Positions 19,840 through 29,599 of a stretch of 64,000 nt of DNA are shown here, one piece after another; position 1 is the stretch's first letter, and the number at the start of each line of letters is the position of its first letter. Origin of the DNA: Nilaparvata lugens (taxonomy: Eukaryota; Arthropoda; Insecta; Hemiptera; Delphacidae); contig NC_052515.1 in assembly GCF_014356525.2 (NCBI RefSeq), positions 24,993,212 through 25,057,211 on the forward strand. Reading direction: 5' to 3'. The translations under genes were made by a program, and so were the position numbers. The notes under the pieces were generated by a model. That model did no database searches and was not told the origin of the DNA. It saw nothing but the letters and a program-made list of their open reading frames with translations.

Positions 19840-22520
19840 CCACAGTAATGAAGAACTTAAAGGCGGAAATGAAGGAAATGCGGGAATCACTGAAGGATAC
19901 ATCGGTAAGAATGGGTAAGGAGACTGCGGAAAGAATAGATAACCTACCAGCACAAAACACTTCACAAATTCATGAAATAGCTACAAACAGGAACAATAGT
20001 CAACTTATTTCCATAAATAAACAACAGAATAGTAAATCTACACAAATAGCTCACCTAAATTCTGATATAAATCAAAACAAAGTACAACTTAATTCATTGG
20101 AGACAGCCGTTGGAGAACAGCAATTATTTTCATCTGAATTAAATGCCGAAGTAGTAGATAATGAAACAGAAGCTTCTAGTCATTGGAAACAGGCCCAAGA
20201 GAAGTTGGTACAACTTGAAAGTCAAATACATCAATTTCCGCACGAGAATATAGAGCCTATTCCCATAGCAACGTTTGATTCACTACACAGTTTCAATGAA
20301 TTAGGCCGTTTTGACAATACAGACCGCTATCTCCAACCTAAAGAATTTATAGATCAGATAAAACTAGTTCAATCATTAACACCCACATCTTGGAATTTTT
20401 GGCGTCTTCGTTTGACTAGTTTATTGATTGGCGAACCCCTGATGTTCTTTCGGAGTAGAGTCCATGAATTTACATCATTGGATGAGTTTGTAGCTGTCTT
20501 CCTGGAACAGTATTGGAGCAGAAGTAAACAGTTGGACGTGCTAGCGGACATCATATCATGCGATTTCAACCCTAACTTAGACGGTGCATGTACCACTTTC
20601 GTCACTGCCCTACAGTTTAAAAATTCTCAATTGAGCGAGCCCATTAACGAATCGGCATTAGCAAGTATTATTTTAAAGAAGCTACCGTATCAAGTTAGAA
20701 TGGCACTCGCCACACAACCCATTACTGATTGCAAACAGCTGATAAATCATTTATATGGCATACAGTCTGTGATGGCAATGTCAAACCACCGTTCAGACCA
20801 AAGATACACACGGAATCAACACAACTCAAAAAGTAATCAGTATACCAGCCAAAACTATGAACCAGTATCATATGATCACTCTCGATCTACTCCTCAATTT
20901 AAACGCCGCTATAATCATAATCAAAATAACAGCTGGAATAATAGAAGTTTTCAGAATCGTCAAACAAACCATTATCCACAGCAAACCTATGAAAGAAAGT
21001 ATTATTATGGCCGTGATCGATTTAACACAAATAATGATAACACTCAGAATAATTACGACAAAAATTACAAACCGCCACCTCATCAAATTAGTACAACTTA
21101 TACATTAGCGCATGCAACAGGAATAAATCAACAAAAAACATGGAACCCAGCACCCAACGACCCGCCACCAGATATACAGAAAACTACATCTAAACAATTA
21201 TGTCTACATGATAACCCCGATACAACCCACACAAGCTCAGAAAAAATAGATAGAGAAAATAAAGATACTACAGCCTCATATACCACCTTTGTGAACGGTT
21301 TACCGAAAATATTAGAAAAACAGATGTTAATACAAGATAAATCACCATCAAAAACCGCCGCCAACAATGCACTTAAAACGCCCTGTAAGCATCAATCCCT
21401 ACTAAGCATCCTGTTTCCCGCCGAAGACCCATCACCGCCGGAGAACACCAACAGCCACCAGGATCATGCTATAATCAAGGAGTTGGTGGATACAGAACAA
21501 ATTAAAAGTGTAACAGATCCATGTACTGAACCTACAACCGCCTATCAAGACACCGCCACCATACTACCTGTTTTGACCGCCACCATGTATCCGCATACCA
21601 TACCCGCGCATCATTTGACCCCACAGCAGACCAAGGACCCGGACCAAGAGGACGACACCAGAGAGGACGGCATGCAGGAGAAAAGAGGCATGCATCATAA
21701 GGCCCGGAGACGGAGGCGCCCGAGGACACCCGACCGGCATCAGGACGAGGAGGACGGCATTCGGGAGAACATGCATCGCAAGGCCCGGAGGCGAAGGAAA
21801 CGGAGGAACCGCGCGCGCCGATGGAGGCCGCATGCACGCTTCAAGAGGCCAAGGAGGATTCCGGACCGGCACCAAGGAGGACAGGAAGAGATTGCCGACG
21901 TCATGCATCCGCGGCACATTCGCTTCAAGAGGGCAAATCAGCGATGTGACCGGCAAAATGGATTGAATGAATGGATTAAAACTGGAGCTACTAAAAGGTT
22001 TATTACGGATTCATGCATGGGCAACAAGGAAATGGAAGATGGACTAATGAAGAATGGAAAGTGCTTAATAAGAGTGAAAGGAGTAAGGAATAATGTCAAT
22101 AAAATGGAAGTACCGGGCTATTATATGTGGAAAGATTATATTATTAAAGAGCTAATTAGTGTTTTGATTTATTGTATTGTGTGGATTACCATGTCGATGA
22201 TAATATTGAAAAGTGATGCTATAATTAAGACCATGTTATTGTTGAAAAAATTTATTAGTGTTGATTGGAAGTGTTATATTATTGAATTGTTTATTATGAT
22301 GATAAAGCCTAATAATGAATTTAAGTGGGTAGTATTGAAAGAAAATAAATGGAAGACTTTGGATCAATTAAAAGAAACAATTATTAAAGGAACAAGGAGT
22401 TATTTGAAGAAAGAGTACACCAGATACAAGGGCTTTAAATTTATGAAGGATAGATTAATAATAGGACAGCCTCAACAATCAACAGCAGATAACCGAACGG
22501 CCTACAGCAGTATAGCCTAG
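19836..22520 (+). CDS. Gag-like polyprotein, 894 aa
   Basis: Residues 1-130 are helical and coiled-coil-like, rich in Lys/Glu/Gln/Asn. Residues about 150-310 resemble the LTR-retrotransposon gag capsid: SWNFWRLRLTSLL, then FTSLDEFVAVFLEQYWS and ILKKLPYQVRMAL. Residues about 315-430 are Asn/Gln/Tyr/Arg-rich, a likely disordered nucleic-acid-binding stretch. No CCHC zinc knuckle is seen. Residues about 610-705 are extremely Arg-rich with two imperfect 29-residue repeats (EDGMQEKRG... / EDGIRENM...) encoded by GC-rich DNA. The last 190 residues return to AT-rich code with a hydrophobic segment (ELISVLIYCIVWITMSMIIL, about 768-787) and a Lys-rich end. No protease motif was found. Gag assignment is by similarity of layout and by position between LTRs. 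Confidence 0.75.
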   Translation: MTTVMKNLKAEMKEMRESLKDTSVRMGKETAERIDNLPAQNTSQIHEIATNRNNSQLISINKQQNSKSTQIAHLNSDINQNKVQLNSLETAVGEQQLFSSELNAEVVDNETEASSHWKQAQEKLVQLESQIHQFPHENIEPIPIATFDSLHSFNELGRFDNTDRYLQPKEFIDQIKLVQSLTPTSWNFWRLRLTSLLIGEPLMFFRSRVHEFTSLDEFVAVFLEQYWSRSKQLDVLADIISCDFNPNLDGACTTFVTALQFKNSQLSEPINESALASIILKKLPYQVRMALATQPITDCKQLINHLYGIQSVMAMSNHRSDQRYTRNQHNSKSNQYTSQNYEPVSYDHSRSTPQFKRRYNHNQNNSWNNRSFQNRQTNHYPQQTYERKYYYGRDRFNTNNDNTQNNYDKNYKPPPHQISTTYTLAHATGINQQKTWNPAPNDPPPDIQKTTSKQLCLHDNPDTTHTSSEKIDRENKDTTASYTTFVNGLPKILEKQMLIQDKSPSKTAANNALKTPCKHQSLLSILFPAEDPSPPENTNSHQDHAIIKELVDTEQIKSVTDPCTEPTTAYQDTATILPVLTATMYPHTIPAHHLTPQQTKDPDQEDDTREDGMQEKRGMHHKARRRRRPRTPDRHQDEEDGIRENMHRKARRRRKRRNRARRWRPHARFKRPRRIPDRHQGGQEEIADVMHPRHIRFKRANQRCDRQNGLNEWIKTGATKRFITDSCMGNKEMEDGLMKNGKCLIRVKGVRNNVNKMEVPGYYMWKDYIIKELISVLIYCIVWITMSMIILKSDAIIKTMLLLKKFISVDWKCYIIELFIMMIKPNNEFKWVVLKENKWKTLDQLKETIIKGTRSYLKKEYTRYKGFKFMKDRLIIGQPQQSTADNRTAYSSIA
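21663..21840 (+). repeat. GC-rich 87-bp in-frame repeat inside gag
   Basis: gaggacggcat at 21663 recurs at 21750 with the following aggcccggag(a/g)cg(g/a) block. The period of 87 is divisible by three, so the duplication adds 29 residues of Arg-rich protein without breaking the frame. Confidence 0.7.
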
Positions 22521-23586
22521 CTACAAGCAAAAAGCCAAGATACGGGCAAACCACAACAATTCTACATGAAATATCATCGAATTTCAAATAAATATGATAA
22601 GAAGTCAAAGGAAAACAACACTATCAAGCCAATTACTAACCTTCCTTAATAAATTTAATATTGGTATAGGACCTCGTGGCAACAATCCAATGTTTTAATT
22701 CCTTCCAGCCGTTAGAAGCCTGCAATAAGGAAAAGAACAATTTTTAAATATGTAATTAAATTATATACATCAGATAAAAAAGGACACAAGCGGGGATAAT
22801 AAAATTAAAATTTGTTAATTACCTTTTTAAGAGAAAAAATTGAGCAGTTAGGTTAGTTATGAAAGTCGATAGCAAATTCTGATGTAACATGTAGCACTCT
22901 GAATTGTAGAACAGCGACCAGCTGACCAAAGCCACCCAAATCAAATGAATGTAATGTCTGTTGAACATATGTTTATAAAAAGAAGTACTGTACCCAAAGA
23001 GTTATTTATTATTGTTATTTATTATATTTATTAATGTCGATATATTTATTTATATGTTTTTTATATTTATTACTTTTAATTATGCCACGTTTGTTACCTG
23101 AAAAGACTTAAAGTGAATACCAGTTACCAAAACCAAAGAGCCATTAGCAAAAGAAAGTATTGTACCTGATGTATAGAAAATTATTTATATTAAGACCTAA
23201 GAAATACTATAAGATATAAGCCCAGAAGTTTATGAATCGAAATTATTGTCTAAAAGGAATCATTTATGAGAATTATGAAATGTGTGTAGTTAAGTTGGCG
23301 GCCCTGCAAGCGGCGAATTCAAAAATTATTGTGTTGTAAATGGTGTCAGGAGGAGTACGTTTAGAAGTTTATATTTATGATATTTTATGTGTGTTGAGGA
23401 GGAGAATTTGTTATTGTATTTGATAAAGGTATAAAGGAGATGCAGCAAATATGTCTGCGATCTGTGATAGAAGTAGGAGAGTATAATTTATAAATAAAGT
23501 ATAGTGTATATCAATGTATTGAAGGGTGGGTTTTCATTAAAAACATTGTGATTCTCAAATATTTTGAATTCAAACCCAGGGGCGCG
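22521..23586 (+). other. Internal non-coding region of the LTR element
   Basis: 1.07 kb with no substantial frame on either strand, where pol would be expected. The last bases before the 3' LTR (ccaggggcgcg) are G-rich, but there is no good polypurine tract. Confidence 0.7.
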
Positions 23587-25580
23587 TGTAACATATTTAA
23601 ATCTGGGTAGATAAAAAGCCCCAACAGAAATAGTAATAGGTCTAAAAATAAAGTAATTGGCTAATATCGCCAAGCAGATAATAAACAAGATTAGATAGCA
23701 TCAGCTTGTTCTGGCTAAATGGTACAAGAACTTAAAAAGGATTTGAAGGAAGTTTACTACTCATAAATAGATTATTTGTAAAATATTTGAAGATTGAGGT
23801 TATGTAGATGTATTCACAGATCCGTGACCTAGAGATCGATCAAACCGAAGAACGTAGAATCTGACCAAAACCCCTTGGCAGAGCTTTATTGCATTCGGAT
23901 GGTGTGCGATGGGAAAAAACACCCGTCCACGTGGCTAATTATTAGGTAGCATGGAATTAATATTAATATATAGAATATTAACTAGCATGCAAAGAGCATA
24001 AATAAAAAACCAAATAAAAATAATTTAATGTATTCAGGAAATAAGAGTTACCAGGCGCATGAATACCTAATAAAAATTTGCATGCACCAATAGTAAAACG
24101 GCAGTTAATGGGCGGCAACTGTAGGCCAATTCAAAAATATTTATATATATTTATATAAGTGTAGTAGATTTTGTGTAAAAATTTGTGCAATCTATGTTAT
24201 CAATATGGCTCGAATGCAAAGAAATTATTAATCATATAATCTAAGCAATATTTTGGCATTTTTTGTAAGATCTATTTGAATTTAATGGCGGAGGATTGAG
24301 ATATTTAAATTTTATGCTAATTTGAAAGTCGGAAAGAGGATCTGTAAAACTTGAGAAGGAAGAACCAGCACTCGCCAGCCAGATGCCACCATAAGAGGAC
24401 CCCAAATATTTTAGAGCGTAGTACCTTACTAATGATTTTGTAAAAAGTTAAAGTTAAAGTAAATTATTAAATTTCTTAAAAGACTTCGTGATGCTATTGT
24501 GAAGCAGAAGTCATTTTTCATTTTAATTAAATTTATAACCCCTTGGAGGAGACGATTCCGGCTACCATATTCCCGGACCACATGGAGTTGGATCGACATC
24601 GGCGGCTTACAAGAAGATTTTCGACACGTGAGTGATTAAATTTGAATTTAGTGATGGGCGCCCTAGTGCTTCGAATTAATCTGATGATCAAAGCTAGCTC
24701 GCCGAAAGGGTTATTATAAATTGAGAAATTAATAAGAGTAATACTTGCGCAAGTAAAATTTAGTATTAAAGGTATTTAATTGAAAGAAAAATATATAGAT
24801 CAATATTTTAGAAATTTCTATTTAATCAAAGAAGTACGAAATCTAGGCTATTAAAACATATGCATATAATATTTAATTTTTTGCAATACAATTTGCGATA
24901 ATTTATCATAGTTCTAATTCACTAGATGAATGGCTCTACCTATTCCGTCAGGTGCCGAATCTTGCACCCTGAGATAAAAATATATATTCGATACAAATAA
25001 ATCTACTAAATACTAGAGATTTTAATATATATATATATTTGGATTATTAGTGGCTAATTTATCAAGCTGATCTTGGAGCACATATTTTTGATTGAATTAT
25101 CCAAGTCGACAAGTATTAGCAAGTACATGTCGCAGCTACATGCAAAAGAATGCATATGATTTCAAGATAAAGGCACATGGTAATGATTCGTGCCATAAAT
25201 CTAGAATATAAAGTTAGCCTGTGATATTTTTATTGATTTCAATTATTGTTCTATTTTTATATTATATTTTTTATCGCTCTATATATATATTTTTTGCCTC
25301 GATTGATCTTTGCATTATTTGTGTAATATATGTGTGAAATTTTCATGGTGTGCAATTTATTTTATATTCCTCATCTCTATAGTATAAGTATATATATATA
25401 TATATTATTATTTATTGAATTACAAGAGTTATTGAAGAAGCCCATATCTAGGCCTATCAAGATTTTTTAAGACTGAATACTATTAGAAAACCACGACCTA
25501 ATTGTATTAAATCTCATGCTTTACCGACTGATGCCAAGCAGGAGGCTAATCGTTATTATAATATAAAGAATAACGTGACA
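23587..25580 (+). repeat. 3' LTR, 1994 bp
   Basis: Near-identical to the 5' LTR. Differences include one extra A in aataaaaatttgcatg, one extra T in aaaatttagtatt, one fewer T in caatattttagaa, an extra TA in one AT run, and ttcaattattg for ttcaaatattg. Confidence 0.92.
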
Positions 25581-25693
25581 ATATATAAATAAATAATCTT
25601 ATTTCGATGACATAATCGCTTTGTTGGTCAGCATAACATAATTTCAGTTAACTTATTCACTTTTAAAATGATTTACCGATGGTTTGGAACTCA

Positions 25694-25807
25694 CCTAAAA
25701 TTTAATATACCTTTTCTAATACATCTTCACATCTAATACTTTACACCTATCCTAAAATTTAATATACCTTTTCTAATACATCTTCACATCTAATACTTTA
25801 CACCTAT
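25694..25807. repeat. Tandem duplication, 57-bp unit
   Basis: cctaaaatttaatatacctt at 25694 recurs at 25751 and both copies end ctaatactttacacctat. They are essentially identical. Confidence 0.92.
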
Positions 25808-27240
25808 TACACCTCAATACACATTTCAATATCATCCCTCTTAAGATCGTGTCACTATCAGAAATAAAAACCGATTAAACGATTGTAATCCGGAAAACAT
25901 GACCACAAAATCTTTGTAGACTATCATCATTACAAGAGAAAAACACCGGAAATAAATTCTATCTCAAATGACTGGTTTCACAATCGGTCGAAAAAGACCA
26001 CATTTCTCCAGAAAATCCATAACCCTTGGTGCATTTATGACATTTTTATACGGCTGGCTTCAGTTCAAGGACAAACGGATCATATTTTTCCTGCCAACTG
26101 CAACCTAAGGGTCACCCAAGCTACTTTCATCCCATCTCCTTCCTTTATCCTTCGTCCTTCTTCACCCTTTCATCCTTCCACACGATCCACATGCATTTTC
26201 ACAAACCCTTACACACGATCCACCTGATTTCCCGGATATCCTTCCTTTTTCCACAGTTTTCCTTTTTTCTCTCTCACACTTTCCAACCTGTGGATCAACA
26301 CTCGTACTATACTAAACCGCCCCTCTAAATGCAAGAAGGGTTGTCAGCTATCAAGCTTCCCCACTCCGAGGGAAATTGAGAACGGAGGAAAAATTGGCAC
26401 GTTTCCCACGGCCTCCTGAATTTGGCACCTCTACAGATTTCATCCTATCAACCTTAGAGGAAACCAATCTTGCGGCAGAGATCTATTCCAATTCCTGCCG
26501 CCATTATTTTGAGGTGAAAGTCAATTCTAAATCATACAATACACAATTTAAAAAACGCCTTAGCTTGATTAGAAAACTAGTAAATCAGAACAGTAGACCT
26601 CACGCAGTATTCTCAAACACAAGTACCTGATTGAAACTATAAACATCTTATGGAAATACAGCAATAGACTGGCTTCTCCACACATCTGTGTAATCACTTG
26701 TCAGCAGATTTATGATTGATAATTCTGTAGTCTGATTTTCACTCTTATATTGGCGTATGACGGAGGCTCCTTTTTCCTTTTATATTATCCTTGAAGTGCA
26801 AAATTTCCAAAAACCTTGTATATACGTCAACGCGCAATTAAAATAGGAACATACCTGTCAAATTTCATGAAAATCTATTACCTCGTTTCGCCGTAAATGC
26901 GCAACATATAAACATTTAAACATAAAGAGAAATGCCAAACCGTTGATTTGAATCTTAGACCTCACTTCGCTCGGTCAATTATTGTCCAATAATGAGTAAA
27001 TATTCTAGGATATTATTCTATAAATCAATAACTTTTACTAGTTTCACACATTCACATTTTACATTTTCTTGATCTATACATTGAGCTCTTCTCGTGAAAA
27101 CTAACTTGTTTATTTACTTAATTAACGATATTGCTTTTTGAATTAATCACATGATTACTTTCATATGATGATAACATCATACGTCAAAATAGAATTACCA
27201 TCGCTACAATCTCATATCCTATAATATGAATGAGTAAGTG
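25808..27240. other. Non-coding with one repeat copy
   Basis: 26136-26300 is pyrimidine-rich. 26590-26984 is the uninterrupted copy of the GGTCAATTA-ending repeat. An 84-codon frame at 26376-26630 runs into that repeat and matches nothing I know. Confidence 0.5.
26590..26984 (+). repeat. Dispersed repeat ending CTCACTTCG(C/T)TCGGTCAATTA, 395 bp
   Basis: Intact counterpart of 12699-13734: starts agtagacctcacgcagtatt and ends cacttcgctcggtcaatta. Inner blocks are the same, with about 5-10 percent mismatches by eye. Confidence 0.8.
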
Positions 27241-27254
27241 AGATTTTTATTTTT

Positions 27255-27345
27255 TTTGCTGAGGGTGATGCTCACATGAGCTCTAGGCTTCTGCGTGGGT
27301 GATGAGGCGGATGATAATGAGAGATGAATGGACCTACAGTTTTAG
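27255..27345 (+). repeat. SINE-like repeat (GCTCACATGAGCTC...GGCTT type)
   Basis: tgagggtgatgctcacatga followed by gctctaggcttctgcgtggg and gatgataatgagagatga. Clearer copies at 41044-41160 and 41377-41495 extend into gtcgggaccgacggc. Confidence 0.55.
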
Positions 27346-28002
27346 GTGGGTTCCAAACACCATAATATTGATAATTCTCCACCTAATTATTGGTGAAATT
27401 GGGATTTTTAGTTGTCAAGTTCAACCTCTGTAATGAGACTCATAACAACTGTCAGCATTATTTGTAGGGGGAAGCAATGATGATATTTATATGCTATGCT
27501 GACAGTTTTAAGTGACTTTCACCAAGCTTTATACCACCTATATACTTCTACCGTTCGTGAGTTATTAATGGGAAGGATATTATTTTATATTCTTCTCAGA
27601 GAGTCGACAATTATTTATTTTTATTTATTTATTCATAATTTTTACAGAGTAACACTGATTGGGAGAGAAAAACTAAGGATATTCCTTGTAATATTTCTCT
27701 CCCAAATTTAGATAACATTTAAAAATTCCGAAATAGGGTTATGGTTTCACTTCTAAAATTTAGTGCATTCTTACTAAAAAACAACGAAAACTAAGAATTT
27801 TAAATTTTGACGGTTGATAACAGAATAAAAAAACAAAAATTTGTTGAAACACCGCCGAGTTATGTAGTTATATCACAATATTATAATCATCGTTATTCTA
27901 ATTGCATTCAATCTTTATTCTCATCAATTAAATTTTCATACTTTGTAAAATTCGTTGAATAATTGGCAATACTGTTAATAGTTATAGTAAACTAGCAGGT
28001 AA

Positions 28003-28275
28003 CATGTGCTCCGCAAGGGCCTAATTTAAAACTTGACATTCTGAAAACTTGACGTAATTGAATCTTGAAGAATTGAAAAAAGGCCTATAACCATCCTCGG
28101 AGAATTAAGAATCTATATGCAAAATTTCAAGTTAATCAGTCCAGTAGTTCAGACGTAATGATGCGTCATACGTGAATTTCCTATCCCGTACTTGTATAAT
28201 AAGCCAGTTCTATCCTTTATTATAGTATAGATTAGCGTATAAGCCAGTATATATTGTAACATACATGAATAAAGA
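28003..28275 (+). repeat. Dispersed repeat (GCTCCGCAAGGG family) with LINE-like tail
   Basis: gtgctccgcaagggcctaat, then gaatcttgaagaattgaaaa and aagaatctatatgcaaaatt. It is followed by a LINE-like end (taagccagtatatattgtaa). Copies lie at 34236-34475 (plus) and 41632-41785 (minus). Confidence 0.7.
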
Positions 28276-28370
28276 ACTCTAATCTAGTTCTTATAAGAAA
28301 CATGTTGTGATAAAATAATTCAAAAAAGGGTACTGAGATTTTTAGTATTATTTCTATTTATAAACTCTAA
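28276..28370 (+). repeat. Fragment of the GGGTACTGAGATTTTTA repeat
   Basis: gtgataaaataattcaaaaa followed by gggtactgagattttta, shared with 30540-30600 and 63325-63372. Confidence 0.6.
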
Positions 28371-28662
28371 TCTAATTCGTAATTTTTTCTTTTGCAGATT
28401 TAATATAATAAGATTCTCAGCCTCTACATCTACACCTACAAGTTAACTTGTAGAAATGAACAATGCATAACTAATTGACACTGACGATTAATTAATCGAA
28501 CAATAACACTGTGCATTAGTTTACAAGAGTGATCAAATGCAGCAGCTTCAAAAAGTTACAAGTTCATAAACACACAATGCATAATTAATTTACACTCATG
28601 ATTAATCATTCTGGAAGCAAGTTATAACCTATGCACCAACCAAGTGATCAATAATATTGTGT

Positions 28663-28740
28663 CAGGAGGAGAAAATATCGAAAGTCCCCATCCCTACCCC
28701 ATGTGCTGAAGGGATGAGGGTGGTTTAAATGTTGGTTACA
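28663..28740. repeat. Partial copy of the 2568-3100 foldback
   Basis: aggaggagaaaatatcgaaa leads into agtccccatccctaccccat and gtgctgaagggatgagggtg, matching the gagtccccaaccctaccccc region of the foldback arm. Confidence 0.55.
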
Positions 28741-28779
28741 GTTTCAAAGGAATATACAGAATCATAACCAATTCAACCC

Positions 28780-29050
28780 GTGTTTCTTCAATTTCGTCCA
28801 ACAAACGATACATACGATTATTTTATAGACAGGATTATCAATTCTTAAACACTTCCAACAAACGATTATTCTATAGACAGGATTATCAATAGTTAAACAA
28901 TGAGTTAAAACCAATTTAACCAGCGTTTCTGATCAGAGATTAAATACACGATTATCAATAGTTAAACCGGGAGTTAAAATCAATTCAACCAGTGTTTCAG
29001 AAACGACTTTACAGACACGATTATCATCAATAGATAAACAATTCTCCACT
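28780..29050. repeat. Irregular tandem repeat (acaggattatcaat / cagtgtttc)
   Basis: The words cgattat(t)(c/t)tatagacagg, attatcaatagttaaac and caattcaaccagtgtttc recur three to four times with varying spacing. Confidence 0.5.
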
Positions 29051-29167
29051 CTAACCCTCTCTCACTGATCGCGACATCTGATTAAACATGAATTAGACCT
29101 AATTAATATCGTCCAACAAACGATACAAAGCAAAATCAAGTGCATCAGATTTGCCCTGATCAAAGCT

Positions 29168-29573
29168 GTAGTGAAATTCACTTTTTGCTGTCAGCGTTGG
29201 TTAAATGTAAAGCATTGATGTTACTAATAAAGATTGCTGTCATTTTAGATAGAATCTCAGGATATACGTTTCAAAGTGAGATTCACTTTAAACTGTCAGC
29301 ATTGTTTAAATGTAAAGCATTGTTATTATCTATAGAGATTTACTGACAATTGAAATAGAATCTCAGTACATACATTTCAAAGTGAGATTCACTTAAACTG
29401 TCAGCATTGGTTAAATGTAAATCATTGTTATTATCTATAGAGATTTACTGACAGTTGAAATAGAATCTCAGTATTATACATTTCAAAGTGAGATCTACTT
29501 TAAGCTGTCAGCGTTGATTAAATGTAAAGCATTGATATAATCTATTGCGATTACTGACAGTTAAAAGAGAGTC
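29168..29573. repeat. Tandem repeat, about 121-bp unit, 3.4 copies
   Basis: Each unit runs gagattcactttaaactgtc, then agcattg(g)ttaaatgtaaag, then tatctatagagatttactga, then atagaatctcagtacatac. Copies differ by scattered substitutions. It sits in otherwise anonymous DNA. Confidence 0.88.
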
Positions 29574-29599
29574 AAAGTACACCTTTCTGTTCAGAATGG

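Larger units (their letters stand above)
17168..25580 (+). mobile_element. Complete, young, gag-only LTR retrotransposon (8.4 kb)
   Basis: Two direct repeats of about 1.99 kb start TGTAACATATTTAAATCTGG and end ATAACGTGACA (TG...CA), and bracket a 4.4-kb internal region. A 4-bp duplication (ATAT) flanks it. The LTRs differ by one or a few substitutions and about half a dozen one- or two-base indels in homopolymers and AT runs, so the insertion is recent. The internal region has gag-type coding sequence (19606-22520) and then 1.07 kb without a gene before the 3' LTR. No protease, reverse transcriptase, RNase H or integrase is visible on either strand, so it should depend on a partner element. 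The target was itself a repeat tail (ttttgtacaacgaatgaata). Confidence 0.9.

Noticed and set aside
21532..21956. Antisense frames of 101-130 codons opposite the gag GC-rich block
   Set aside because: Shadows of the Arg-rich repeat coding on the plus strand.
26376..26630. 84-codon frame starting MRTEEKLARFPRPPEFG
   Set aside because: No family recognised and no splice sites. The 3' end runs into the dispersed repeat at 26590, so the stop is supplied by the repeat.
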